This document shows, piece after piece, positions 17,964 to 25,891 of a stretch of DNA of 64,000 bases. How positions within the stretch are numbered: the first letter of the stretch is position 1; each line of letters opens with the position of its first letter. The position numbers and the translations under genes were made by a program. Source of the DNA: Halosimplex litoreum (GTDB lineage Archaea > Halobacteriota > Halobacteria > Halobacteriales > Haloarculaceae). Location: assembly GCF_016065055.1 (NCBI RefSeq), contig NZ_CP065856.1:186001-250000 (forward strand). The letters are read 5' to 3'. Under the pieces are notes generated by a model. The model was not told where the DNA came from. It saw nothing but the letters and a program-made list of their open reading frames with translations, and did no database searches.

Positions 17964-19160
17964 TCAGTCCCGCGTCGGGGCGACCGGTACCAGCGTGTCG
18001 GTCACCCGGTCGGAGTACTGGATGAGGACCGTGCCGACGACGCTCATGACGAGGACGTACCCGACCGCGAACGGCGGAACGACGTCGCTGATCGGTGCCG
18101 GAGCGGTCAGCGCCAGCGCCGCGATGACCAGCGAGAACTCCCCGCGAGGGACCAGTCCGATCCCGGTCCGGAGCGACCGCAGCGGGGAGAGATCGTAGAA
18201 CCGTCCGGAGACGGTCCCGCTGAGGAGCTTGGTCCCCGTCGACAGGACGACCGCGGCCCCGAGCAGCCCCGCGACCGACGGGAGGACCGTCACGTCGATC
18301 GTCAGCCCGATCGAGAAGAAGAAAAACGCCGCGAACAGGTCGCGGACGGCGGCGACCTGATGCTCGATCCGGTCGACGTGGTCGGTCTGGCTGAACCCGG
18401 CGCCGACGAAGAAGGCGGCGACGGCCTCGCTCAGTCCCAGCGTCAGCGCCGCGCCCGCGACGAGCGTCGTCGTCGCGAGTACGCCGATGAGGAACAGTTC
18501 GTCCGAGTCGACGGCGAACACCCGGTCGAGGACCGCCGTCCCGCCCCACGCGCCGACGGCCAGGACCGCGAGGAACGCGAACGCGACGCCCACGTCGCGT
18601 GCGACCGTCGCAGCGTCGCCCCCTCCGGCTGCGAGCGCGGCCAGGACCGCCAGATAGACCGCGATGAAGAGGTCCTCGTAGACGAGCGTCCCGAGGATCG
18701 GCCCGCTCTCGGGGTTGGCGATCCACCCCTGTTCGATCAGCGACTTCGTGACGATGGCCGACGAGGAGATGTACACCACTCCCGCCACGAACAGCGTCGG
18801 CACGACGCCCAGCCCGAACACCAGACCGATCGCGATCCCGACGCCCAGGTTCAGAGCGAGGTCGACGGTTCCCGCCGCCAGGATCCGCCGGCGGTCGGCG
18901 AGCAACTGGTCGACGCTGAACTCCAGCCCGAGAAAGAAGAGCAGGAGGACGACGCCGAGTTCGGCCAGCACGTCGACGAACTCCGTCTCCGAGACGAGCG
19001 TGAGCGACATCCCGAACAGCGCCGTGGGCTCGTGGGGCCCGACGACGATCCCAGCCACGATGTAGGCGGGGATGACCGACAGCGAGACTCGGTGGGCGAG
19101 ATAGCCGGTCAGCGCGAGGGCGGCGAGCCCGATGCCGACCTCGACGAGCGCCGCGCTCAT
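17964..19160 (-). CDS. khtU: CPA2-family K+(Na+)/H+ antiporter, KhtU-like
   Basis: A 398-residue protein with about 12 membrane spans. CPA2 motifs are visible: AELGVVLLLFFLGLEFS, SSSAIVTKSL in the fourth-span region, LVYEDLFIAVYLAVLA (the conserved acidic residue), and GLVPRGEFSLVIA near the end. Its start overlaps the stop of the KhtT-like gene by 4 nt (ATGA), so the two are translationally coupled. By analogy with Bacillus KhtTU it would release K+ in exchange for H+ under control of the RCK_C subunit; Na+ cannot be excluded. It opposes the two TrkH uptake systems on either side. Confidence 0.88.
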   Translation of the reverse strand: MSAALVEVGIGLAALALTGYLAHRVSLSVIPAYIVAGIVVGPHEPTALFGMSLTLVSETEFVDVLAELGVVLLLFFLGLEFSVDQLLADRRRILAAGTVDLALNLGVGIAIGLVFGLGVVPTLFVAGVVYISSSAIVTKSLIEQGWIANPESGPILGTLVYEDLFIAVYLAVLAALAAGGGDAATVARDVGVAFAFLAVLAVGAWGGTAVLDRVFAVDSDELFLIGVLATTTLVAGAALTLGLSEAVAAFFVGAGFSQTDHVDRIEHQVAAVRDLFAAFFFFSIGLTIDVTVLPSVAGLLGAAVVLSTGTKLLSGTVSGRFYDLSPLRSLRTGIGLVPRGEFSLVIAALALTAPAPISDVVPPFAVGYVLVMSVVGTVLIQYSDRVTDTLVPVAPTRD

Positions 19161-19639
19161 TCGTCCCCGAGCAGGGTCTCGAACTCCGACTGCTCCTCCC
19201 GAGTGCCGAGCGTCACCAGGGTGTCACCGGACCGGACTCGCGTGTCGGGCGTCGGATTCGGGATCGTCTCCGCGCCGCGCTGGATGGCGATGATCGACGC
19301 GCCCGTCTCTTCCCTGACCGACGCAGTCTCCAGGGAGACGCCCGCCAGCTCCGCGTCGTCACCGACCTCGTGCCACTCGATGATCGCCTCGCCCAGCGGC
19401 ACCGCGACCTCGTCCAGCTCGACCGGCTGGAAGTACGCCCCCTCCAGGATCGACCCGAACTTGCGCGCCTGGTCGCCCGACAGCGTGAACAACTGTTCGC
19501 TGTCGGCGTCCTCGTCCGGTCGCAGATACACGTCGCGCTTGCCGTCGTGGTGGAGCACGACGACCAGTCGCTGCCCGCCGTCGATCTCCATCTCGAACTT
19601 CCGGCCGACCCCGGGCACCTCCGTCTCGTAGATAGTCAT
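19157..19639 (-). CDS. khtT: KhtT-like RCK_C regulatory subunit of the antiporter
   Basis: A 160-residue cytosolic protein. The N-terminal half (IYETEVPGVGRKFEMEIDGG) matches KhtT/YhaT N-domains. The C-terminal half (about 72-155) is an RCK_C/TrkA_C nucleotide-binding domain (LAGVSLETASVREETGASII, then RVRSGDTLVTLG). It should sense cyclic-di-AMP or another ligand, or pH, and gate the antiporter encoded directly downstream. The ligand cannot be read from the sequence. Confidence 0.88.
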   Translation of the reverse strand: MTIYETEVPGVGRKFEMEIDGGQRLVVVLHHDGKRDVYLRPDEDADSEQLFTLSGDQARKFGSILEGAYFQPVELDEVAVPLGEAIIEWHEVGDDAELAGVSLETASVREETGASIIAIQRGAETIPNPTPDTRVRSGDTLVTLGTREEQSEFETLLGDE

Positions 19640-19734
19640 GGCCCGACGTTGGACCGGAGGACCATTAAGTGGTACCGCCCGCCGCTCCGCAGAGCCCCCG
19701 ATACGCCGGCACTCTCACGGTCGGTGCGCCGCGC

Positions 19735-21294
19735 TCACGACCGCCAGTACGCCGGCGTCAGGATGACGAGCACCGAGAGGATCTCCAGGCGGCCGATCCA
19801 CATCAGGAAGACCATGTACAGCTTCGCCGGGGCCGAGAACAGCTCGAAGCTGTTCATCGGCCCGACCGCGCCGAAGCCCGGGCCGACGTTGCCCAGCGTC
19901 GCGATCGCGACGCTCATCGCCTGGAGCCCGGTCAGGTCGATCCCGTCGACGAACAGACTGTCGACGTACAGCAGGACCGTCGAGACGACGAACAGCGTCA
20001 GGAATATCATGATGAAGACGAACACGTCCCGGAGCGTCTCCTCGGCGACGGCCTCGTCGCCCACTCGGACCGGCTCGACGGCGTCGGGGTGGACCGACGT
20101 GAACAGCGAGCGATACATCGCCTTCCGGACGAGCACCCACCGGACGATCTTGATCGACCCCGCGGCGGAGCCGGCCGACCCGCCCAGGAAGAAGGCGAAC
20201 AGGAGGACCGTCTGGGCGACGGGGTGCCAGCTGTTGAAGTCCATGCTGGCGTAGCCCGTCGTCGTCACGATGGCCGCGACCTGGAAGGTCGCCTGGCGCA
20301 ACGAGTGCTCGATGTTCCCCGGGATGGTGCCGACGTTCGGCGTGGCCCCCGAAATTCCCAGCCCGGTGAACAGCAGGGCGGTGAGCGCGGCGGTGACCAG
20401 GCCCATCACGGCGAGATAGGACCGGAACTCCGCGTTGCCGGTCAGCTTGTCGACCCGGCCGTCCAGGGCGTACCAGAACAGCGCGAAGTTCGTCCCCGCG
20501 ACGACCATGAACGGGACGAACGCCCACTGGATGGCCGGCGAGAACGCCTCGACGCTGCGTCCTTCCGGCGAGAACCCGCCCGTCGGAAGCGTCGTGAGCG
20601 CGTGGGCGACGGCGTTGTAGGCGCCCATGTTCGTGCCGAGCCCGACGGCGTCGAGGCCGAAGTACACCAGCGCCGCCAGGACGGTGAGTCCGACGTAGAT
20701 CTTCCAGAGCGCGCGGGCGGTCTCCTGGATCCGCGGCGTGAGCTTCTCGATGGAGATGCCGGGCGCCTCCTCGTTCATGATCTGGGCGCCACCGACCGAC
20801 AGTTCCGGGAGGATGGCGACCATGAGGACGAGGATGCCCATCCCACCGAGCCACTGGGAGAGCTGGCGCCACATGAGCAACGCGCGGGAGTGGGTGTCGA
20901 AGGAGATGCTCCCCATGACCGTCGACCCGGTGGTCGTGAACCCGCTCATACTCTCGAACAGCGCGTTGACCGGGCCGGCGACCGGGCCCGTGAACACGCC
21001 GTTCCCGGCGACGAGGTAGGGGACGGTCCCGAGGATCGGGATCACGAGCCACGAGAGACTGACCAGCAGGAACGCCTCGCGGTGGCCCAGGTCGGAGTCG
21101 TCGGAGAGCTGCTCGAGGAGGAGTCCGACCGCGACCATGACCGCGCTGGTCGCGACGAACGGGACTACGCTCTCGCCGTAGTAGATTGCGACGAGCACCG
21201 GGAAGAGGGGAGCGGCCGCCAGGTACTTGACGACCGTCCCGACCAGCGAGAGGCTGAGACGATAGTCGACGTACCGATCGGTGGCGACCGCCAT
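19735..21294 (-). CDS. trkH: second TrkH-family potassium uptake protein
   Basis: A 519-residue TrkH paralogue. Filter regions include FESMSGFTTTGST, HALTTLPTGGFSP, AIVTTTGYASMDF and ATLGNVGPGFGAV. It shares the gene order of the first copy but has no adjacent trkA, so it may use the TrkA at 16475, or the local KhtT-like or Lrp-RCK proteins, as partner (inference). ATG 21294 gives an N-terminus (MAVATDRYVDYRLSLSLVG) that aligns with copy 1; the 28 upstream in-frame residues look like leader. It is divergent from the usp operon across 315 nt. Confidence 0.92.
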   Translation of the reverse strand: MAVATDRYVDYRLSLSLVGTVVKYLAAAPLFPVLVAIYYGESVVPFVATSAVMVAVGLLLEQLSDDSDLGHREAFLLVSLSWLVIPILGTVPYLVAGNGVFTGPVAGPVNALFESMSGFTTTGSTVMGSISFDTHSRALLMWRQLSQWLGGMGILVLMVAILPELSVGGAQIMNEEAPGISIEKLTPRIQETARALWKIYVGLTVLAALVYFGLDAVGLGTNMGAYNAVAHALTTLPTGGFSPEGRSVEAFSPAIQWAFVPFMVVAGTNFALFWYALDGRVDKLTGNAEFRSYLAVMGLVTAALTALLFTGLGISGATPNVGTIPGNIEHSLRQATFQVAAIVTTTGYASMDFNSWHPVAQTVLLFAFFLGGSAGSAAGSIKIVRWVLVRKAMYRSLFTSVHPDAVEPVRVGDEAVAEETLRDVFVFIMIFLTLFVVSTVLLYVDSLFVDGIDLTGLQAMSVAIATLGNVGPGFGAVGPMNSFELFSAPAKLYMVFLMWIGRLEILSVLVILTPAYWRS

Positions 21295-21523
21295 GAGACA
21301 ACTGTCACGGTCCGAGCCGTACAAGATGTGTGTTTCGGAACGACCACGCCGGCTCGGACCGGAGTTCTGTGTGACCACGCCGGTTCGAACCGACTACGAT
21401 CGACTCCCGAGACCGCCAGTTTCCGTCGCTGAAGCGCGGTATCGGCTGTACTGACGGATCGGCGACACCACCGAGCCGTCGTCGGTCACAGCGGTTAAGT
21501 CGGGTCGGGCGTACAGACCGAGC
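21295..21523. other. divergent intergenic region between trkH2 and usp1
   Basis: It holds two imperfect direct repeats, GACCACGCCGG at about 21340 and 21373, each followed by a TTCGAACC- or CTCGGACC-like stretch. TTAAGT at 21495-21500 lies 24 nt before the ATG of the micro-ORF at 21524. I see no RNA gene here. The repeats could be operator sites for the Lrp-RCK protein (inference). Confidence 0.35.
21495..21500 (+). promoter_or_regulatory. TATA-like TTAAGT box of the usp1 operon
   Basis: TTAAGT is 24 nt before ATG 21524, the usual spacing for leaderless haloarchaeal transcripts, and 110 nt before usp itself. Confidence 0.4.
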
Positions 21524-21613
21524 ATGCAACGGTTCGTCTCCCCCGGTAGCGCTCTCGCTTCGACCGCCGGAGCGGAATCGAACTGCCGCCGACCGCCGGA
21601 GCGGCGCCGATGA
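21524..21613 (+). CDS. possible 29-codon upstream micro-ORF of usp1
   Basis: The ORF starts MQRFVSPGSALASTAG and ends in an Arg-rich tail. Its TGA overlaps the ATG of usp1 as ATGA, the classic arrangement for termination-reinitiation coupling in haloarchaea, and its own ATG sits at leaderless distance from a TATA-like box. About 70 percent of third codon positions are G or C, weaker than real genes here. It could be a regulatory leader peptide or chance in GC-rich DNA. Confidence 0.3.
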   Translation: MQRFVSPGSALASTAGAESNCRRPPERRR

Positions 21614-22158
21614 GCGACCTCCTGAACCGGGTCGTCCTCCCGGTCGCCAGCGACGACGACGCCGAGGCCACCGCCCGCGCGCTCGACGGCCACGAGTTCG
21701 GCTCGATGCTGGCGGTCCACGTGGTCGAGAAGGCCGGCGGCGCCCCCGACAAGGCCGGCGTCGAACAGCGCGAGGCGGCCGCCGAGGAAGCGTTCGCGAT
21801 CCTCGAATCCCACCTCGGCGACGCCGACCTCGACACCGAGATCCGCTACGACACCGACGTGGCCGACGCTATCTTCGCGGCCGCAGACGAGTTCGACGCG
21901 TCGGCTATCGTCATCACGCCCCGGGGCGGCAGCCGGTGGATCCAGCTGCTGACCGGCGACGTGGCGCTGTCACTCGTGACCGAGACCGACCGCCCGGTGG
22001 TCGTCCTGCCGGACGTCCCCCACCCAGACGGCGGCGAACCGGCGGCCGACGCGACCGACGGAAGCGAACCGGCGGCCGACGCGACCGACGGAAGCGAACC
22101 GGCGGACGACGCGACCGGCGAATCGGCCCACGACACCGGAGGATCCGAGAGTGAGTGA
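21610..22158 (+). CDS. universal stress protein (UspA family)
   Basis: A 182-residue single Usp domain. The first strand is NRVVLPVASDDDAE, and the C-terminal ATP-loop region reads VITPRGGSRWIQLLTGDVALSLVTETDRPVVVLP, a variant of G-x2-G-x9-G. A 45-residue acidic tail follows, made of three decapeptide repeats GSEPAADATD. It overlaps the permease-Usp gene downstream by 8 nt, so the two are coupled and probably act together. Confidence 0.88.
   Translation: MSDLLNRVVLPVASDDDAEATARALDGHEFGSMLAVHVVEKAGGAPDKAGVEQREAAAEEAFAILESHLGDADLDTEIRYDTDVADAIFAAADEFDASAIVITPRGGSRWIQLLTGDVALSLVTETDRPVVVLPDVPHPDGGEPAADATDGSEPAADATDGSEPADDATGESAHDTGGSESE
22030..22119 (+). repeat. three tandem 30-bp repeats in the usp1 tail
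   Basis: The units at 22030-22059, 22060-22089 and 22090-22119 are near-identical and encode an acidic decapeptide (consensus GSEPAADATD). Absent from the paralogous usp at 25400. The length may vary between strains through slippage. Confidence 0.85.
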
Positions 22159-24388
22159 CGAGGACCTTGCCAAAGACCTCGGGCCGCTCGCGGCGCTGAC
22201 GATCGGCGTCGGGACGATGATCGGCGCCGGGATCTTCGTCCTCCCGGGCGTCGCCATCGAGGAAGCCGGGAGCCTCGCCATCGCTGCGTTCGTCCTCGGC
22301 GGGGTCATCGCGCTGTTCACGGCGATGTCCGCCAGCGAACTCGGGACGGCGATGCCCCGCTCTGGCGGCGCGTACTTCTACGTCAACCACGCCCTCGGAC
22401 CGCTCTTCGGCTCGGTCGCGGGCTGGGCGAACTGGCTCGGGCTCGCCTTCGCGAGCGCCTTCTACATGTACGGGTTCGGCGACTACATGAGCCAGATAAT
22501 CGGGGTCGAGGGCACGTTCGGCGTCGGCCCGATTCAGATAACCGCGATCAAGCTCATCGCGCTGGTCGGCGCCGCCTTCTTCACCATGGTCAACTACGTC
22601 GGCGCCAAGGAGACCGGCAAACTCCAGAACGTCATCGTCGTCGTCCTCGTCGCTATCCTCACCGTCTTCACCATCTTCGGGTCGCTCCGGGCCGACCCCG
22701 CGAACCTCCCGACGGCGGAGGGCTACGGGCCGATGATGGCCACCACGGGCCTGATCTTCGTCTCCTATCTGGGCTTCGTCCAGATCACGAGCGTCGCCGA
22801 GGAGATCAAAGAGCCCGGCAAGAACCTCCCGCGGGCGGTCATCGGAAGCGTCCTCATCGTGACGACCATCTACGCGCTCGTCCTGCTGATCATGAGCGCG
22901 GCCGTCCCCGAGGGGTTCGTCGCCCAGGTGTCCGCCCGGGGCGACACGGCGGTCGTCGAGGTCGGTCGCCAGATCCAGGGGACGATCATGGCCGGCGCCC
23001 TGCTGTTCGGCGGCCTGCTCGCGACGGCCTCGTCGGCCAACGCCTCCATCCTCGCCTCCTCGCGGATCAACTTCGCGATGGGCCGTGACAACATCGTCAC
23101 GCCGAAGCTCAACGAGATCCACGACCGCTTCGCGACGCCCTATCGCGCCATCGGGATCACGGGGCTGCTCATCCTCGTGTTCATCGTCACCGCCGACCTG
23201 GAACTGCTCTCCTCGATCGGCTCGGCGCTGCACCTGATCATCTACGGGCTGCTCAACATCGCGCTCATCGTCATGCGGACGGCCGACCCCGACGAGTACC
23301 AGCCCGACTACACCGTCCCGCTGTACCCCATCGTCCCGATCGTCGGAACGTTGAGCTCCTTCGCGCTCCTGTATTTCATCATCGGGACCGCGAAGGTCGT
23401 CAGCGCCGTCCTCGTCGTCGGCGCGATGGTCTGGTACGTCTTCTACGCCCGGACGCGCACCGAGAAGCAGGGCATCCTCTCGCAGTACATCCTCGAACGC
23501 TCCGACGAGATGCCCGAACCGGCCGTCTCGGCCGCGGCCGGCGTCGCCCCCGACGGCGGCGACTACCGCGTGATGGTCCCGCTCGCCAACCCCGAGCACG
23601 AGGAGGAACTCATCACCCTCGCCAGCGCGATGGCCAAAGCCAGGGGCGGGACGGTCGTCGCGACCCACATCGTCACCGTCCCCGACCAGACGTCGCTGGC
23701 GAGCGCCCGCGACCGCGCCGACGACATCGACGCCACCTCGGAGACGCTGCTCGACCACGCCCGGACGAACGCCGAGACGTTCGGCGTCCCCGTCGAGACC
23801 CACACCATCCTCTCCCACCGCGGGTTCGAGCAGATCTTCGACGCCGCGCGCACCCACGACGCCGACCAGGTCGTCATGGGTTGGGGCCCGGACTCCCACG
23901 GCTCGCCCGGACGCGCCGAGTCGGCCTTCGACGAGATGGCCGGCGACCTCCCCGCCGACTTCCTCGTCCTGCGCGACCGCGGGCTCGACACCGAGCGCGT
24001 GCTCGTCCCGACCGCCGGCGGCCCCGATTCGGACCTCTCCGCCGAGATCGCTACCGTCCTCCGCCGGGAGTTCGGCTCTGAGGTGACGCTGCTGTACGTC
24101 GCCGACGAAGGCGAGAGCGCCGAGGGCGCGGACTTCCTTGCCGAGTGGGCCAGCGACCACGACCTCGGCGACGCGAACATGCGCGTCGAGACCGGCGACG
24201 TCGAGACCGCCATCGAAGCGGCGGCCGGCGACGCCACCCTCGTGATACTCGGCGCCAGCGAACGCGGCCTGCTCCAGCGGCTGATCGGCGGGTCCGTGGT
24301 CATGGACGTCGTCGACGACGTGGACTGTTCGGTCCTCCTCGCGGAGAAACGCACCCAGCGGTCGCTGCGCGAGCGGCTGTTCGGCTGA
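22151..24388 (+). CDS. APC-family amino acid permease fused to two Usp domains (copy 1)
   Basis: A 745-residue fusion. The permease part (about 1-445) has 12 spans and APC signatures (TIGVGTMIGAGIFVLPG at the start, SASELGTAMPRSGGAY, SSANASILASSRINFAMGRD). Two Usp domains follow, about 473-610 and 615-735, the second with GASERGLLQRLIGGSVVMDV. The substrate is unknown, and such fusions suggest stress- or nucleotide-gated transport. It starts at GTG 22151 inside the end of usp1. Its Usp tail is far more like copy 2 (25888) than its permease part, pointing to gene conversion. Confidence 0.88.
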   Translation: MSDEDLAKDLGPLAALTIGVGTMIGAGIFVLPGVAIEEAGSLAIAAFVLGGVIALFTAMSASELGTAMPRSGGAYFYVNHALGPLFGSVAGWANWLGLAFASAFYMYGFGDYMSQIIGVEGTFGVGPIQITAIKLIALVGAAFFTMVNYVGAKETGKLQNVIVVVLVAILTVFTIFGSLRADPANLPTAEGYGPMMATTGLIFVSYLGFVQITSVAEEIKEPGKNLPRAVIGSVLIVTTIYALVLLIMSAAVPEGFVAQVSARGDTAVVEVGRQIQGTIMAGALLFGGLLATASSANASILASSRINFAMGRDNIVTPKLNEIHDRFATPYRAIGITGLLILVFIVTADLELLSSIGSALHLIIYGLLNIALIVMRTADPDEYQPDYTVPLYPIVPIVGTLSSFALLYFIIGTAKVVSAVLVVGAMVWYVFYARTRTEKQGILSQYILERSDEMPEPAVSAAAGVAPDGGDYRVMVPLANPEHEEELITLASAMAKARGGTVVATHIVTVPDQTSLASARDRADDIDATSETLLDHARTNAETFGVPVETHTILSHRGFEQIFDAARTHDADQVVMGWGPDSHGSPGRAESAFDEMAGDLPADFLVLRDRGLDTERVLVPTAGGPDSDLSAEIATVLRREFGSEVTLLYVADEGESAEGADFLAEWASDHDLGDANMRVETGDVETAIEAAAGDATLVILGASERGLLQRLIGGSVVMDVVDDVDCSVLLAEKRTQRSLRERLFG

Positions 24389-24421
24389 CCGGCCACGGGT
24401 TTCCCCCTCGCGGACCGAGGG

Positions 24422-25171
24422 CTAGTGCCCCGTGAACACGCGGAGCGTCTCCTCGGCGAGGCCCGTTCTGGAGAACAGCGTCACCGTCTCGCCGCCCGAT
24501 ATCGCGGTCGTCCCGTCCGGCGTCACGCCGTCTTCCCCCTCGCCGCTGTCGACCGACACGACGAGCACGTCCCGGTCCAGCAACCCCTCCTTCGCCGCGT
24601 TTTCCAGCGTCTTCCCGACGATGGGCGCGTCCTCACCGACCTGCAGTTCGACCACGTCCGCGTCGTCGCTGATGTCCGCGATGCCCGTCACCGGCGGCGC
24701 GGGGTCGGTGCCGTCGGAGCCGAACGCCTCGTAGGGCTGGAAGTGCTCGCGGTGTAGCAGGTCCTCGTCGTCGATGTGGACCCCGATCGCGGCGATCTCC
24801 CGCGAAATCCGCCTGATGTCGGCCATATCCCTGCCGACCACGGTCACGTGGAGGTCTTCGTCGCCCGTCATGATCTCCCGGACGTTGACGACGCCGGGGA
24901 TGTCGAGGACCCGCTGGGCGAACCGCTTGCGGTCCGTCGCCGACGCCGTACAGAGAAACAGGTTCGTCAATCGACCGCCGAGTTTCTCGTAGTCGATCTG
25001 GGCGTGGTACCCCTCGATCACTCCCTCCGCTTCGAGACGGCGGATCCGGTTCCGTATCGTCGCCGGCGACACGTCGACCTCGGCGGCGATGTCCGGCGCC
25101 GACGTGTGTCGCGCGTCCTCCGCGAGCATGTAGACGATCCGCCTGTCTATCTCGTCGAACCGATCGCTCAT
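24422..25171 (-). CDS. Lrp/AsnC regulator fused to an RCK_C (TrkA-C) domain
   Basis: A 249-residue protein. An AsnC-type winged helix (about 3-50, APDIAAEVDVSPATIRNRIRRLE) is followed by a RAM-like ligand domain (about 60-130), a linker, and an RCK_C domain (about 160-245, VGKTLENAAKEGLLDRDVLVV then ISGGETVTLFSR). The fusion links transcription to a ligand sensed by the same domain type that gates Trk and Kht. It sits on the opposite strand between two usp/permease operons and is a strong candidate for controlling both (inference). ATG 25171 fits a TATA-like TTATTTTC about 25 nt upstream. Confidence 0.88.
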   Translation of the reverse strand: MSDRFDEIDRRIVYMLAEDARHTSAPDIAAEVDVSPATIRNRIRRLEAEGVIEGYHAQIDYEKLGGRLTNLFLCTASATDRKRFAQRVLDIPGVVNVREIMTGDEDLHVTVVGRDMADIRRISREIAAIGVHIDDEDLLHREHFQPYEAFGSDGTDPAPPVTGIADISDDADVVELQVGEDAPIVGKTLENAAKEGLLDRDVLVVSVDSGEGEDGVTPDGTTAISGGETVTLFSRTGLAEETLRVFTGH

Positions 25172-25200
25172 ATTTATACCAACGACCGGATCGAAAATAA
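25172..25200. promoter_or_regulatory. overlapping TATA boxes at the Lrp-RCK start
   Basis: Minus-strand TTATTTTC (25193-25200) lies 22 nt before ATG 25171 and probably drives a leaderless lrp mRNA. A second, nearly perfect box (25172-25180) abuts the ATG; on the plus strand it reads ATTTATACC and could fire towards usp2 with a leader of about 200 nt. Binding of Lrp here would allow autoregulation. Confidence 0.45.
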
Positions 25201-25371
25201 GCACCCCTGTTTCGTCGGCGTTCGTTCCACGAACGGGGGTTTCACGCCGGTATCACTCGCTACCGAGGTCGGAAACGTCGAAAACGAGCGGATAGCGAGG
25301 CCCTCGCCCCTTCCAAACGATTACTTAGAAAAGGTGCAAATATTTTCTCGATAGCCAACTTATCGGAACGT

Positions 25372-25379
25372 ATTTTACG
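25372..25379 (+). promoter_or_regulatory. TATA-like TATTTTAC box of usp2
   Basis: It sits in a clearly AT-rich stretch (25320-25392) and ends 21 nt before ATG 25400. TAGGAG also lies just before the ATG. Confidence 0.5.
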
Positions 25380-25399
25380 GATTCGGTTAATCTAGGAGT

Positions 25400-25891
25400 A
25401 TGACAGCGTCGATAGACGGGGAACGGGACGTGATGGCACACGCGCTCGTCCCGGTAGCCGACGATTCGGATGCGAGGGCGACGGCCAGGGCGCTCGCGCC
25501 GCACGATCCCGACCGGGTGACCGTCGCGTACGTCGTCGAGAAGGGCGGCGGCGTGCCGGACAAGACCCCGGTCGAACAGAGCGAGGAAGTCGCGAAGGCG
25601 GCGTTCGAGGCCTTCCGTGAGGAGTTCGGCCCGGCGGACGACCGAGTGCTGTACGACCGCGACGTGGTCGACGCGATCGTCCGGGTGGCCGAGGAGGTCG
25701 ACGCGTCGGTGATCGCGTTCCGCCCGCGCGGGGGCAACCGGATCGTCCAGTTCCTGGCCGGCGACAAGACCCTCCGGCTCGTCACCGAGTCCGACCGACC
25801 GGTCGTGACGCTCCCCGATCCCGAGACGGACGCGGCGGTCACGGAGATCACTCCCGACGACACGACCGAGACGGGAGACGGGACGGAATGA
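25400..25891 (+). CDS. universal stress protein (UspA family), second copy
   Basis: A 163-residue Usp domain paralogous to the one at 21610 (ALVPVADDSDARATARALAP and FRPRGGNRIVQFLAGDKTLRLVTESDRPVVTLP), without the tandem acidic repeats. ATG 25400 follows TAGGAG and a TATA box at leaderless distance; an in-frame ATG at 25433 would remove 11 residues and begin directly at the first strand. It overlaps the permease-Usp gene by 4 nt (ATGA), so the unit is again usp then permease-Usp. Confidence 0.87.
   Translation: MTASIDGERDVMAHALVPVADDSDARATARALAPHDPDRVTVAYVVEKGGGVPDKTPVEQSEEVAKAAFEAFREEFGPADDRVLYDRDVVDAIVRVAEEVDASVIAFRPRGGNRIVQFLAGDKTLRLVTESDRPVVTLPDPETDAAVTEITPDDTTETGDGTE

Noticed and set aside
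21914-24160. A 748-codon minus-strand ORF opposite the permease-Usp fusion
   Set aside because: Shadow with repeated Asp/Gly/Arg runs; the plus strand has APC and Usp motifs.
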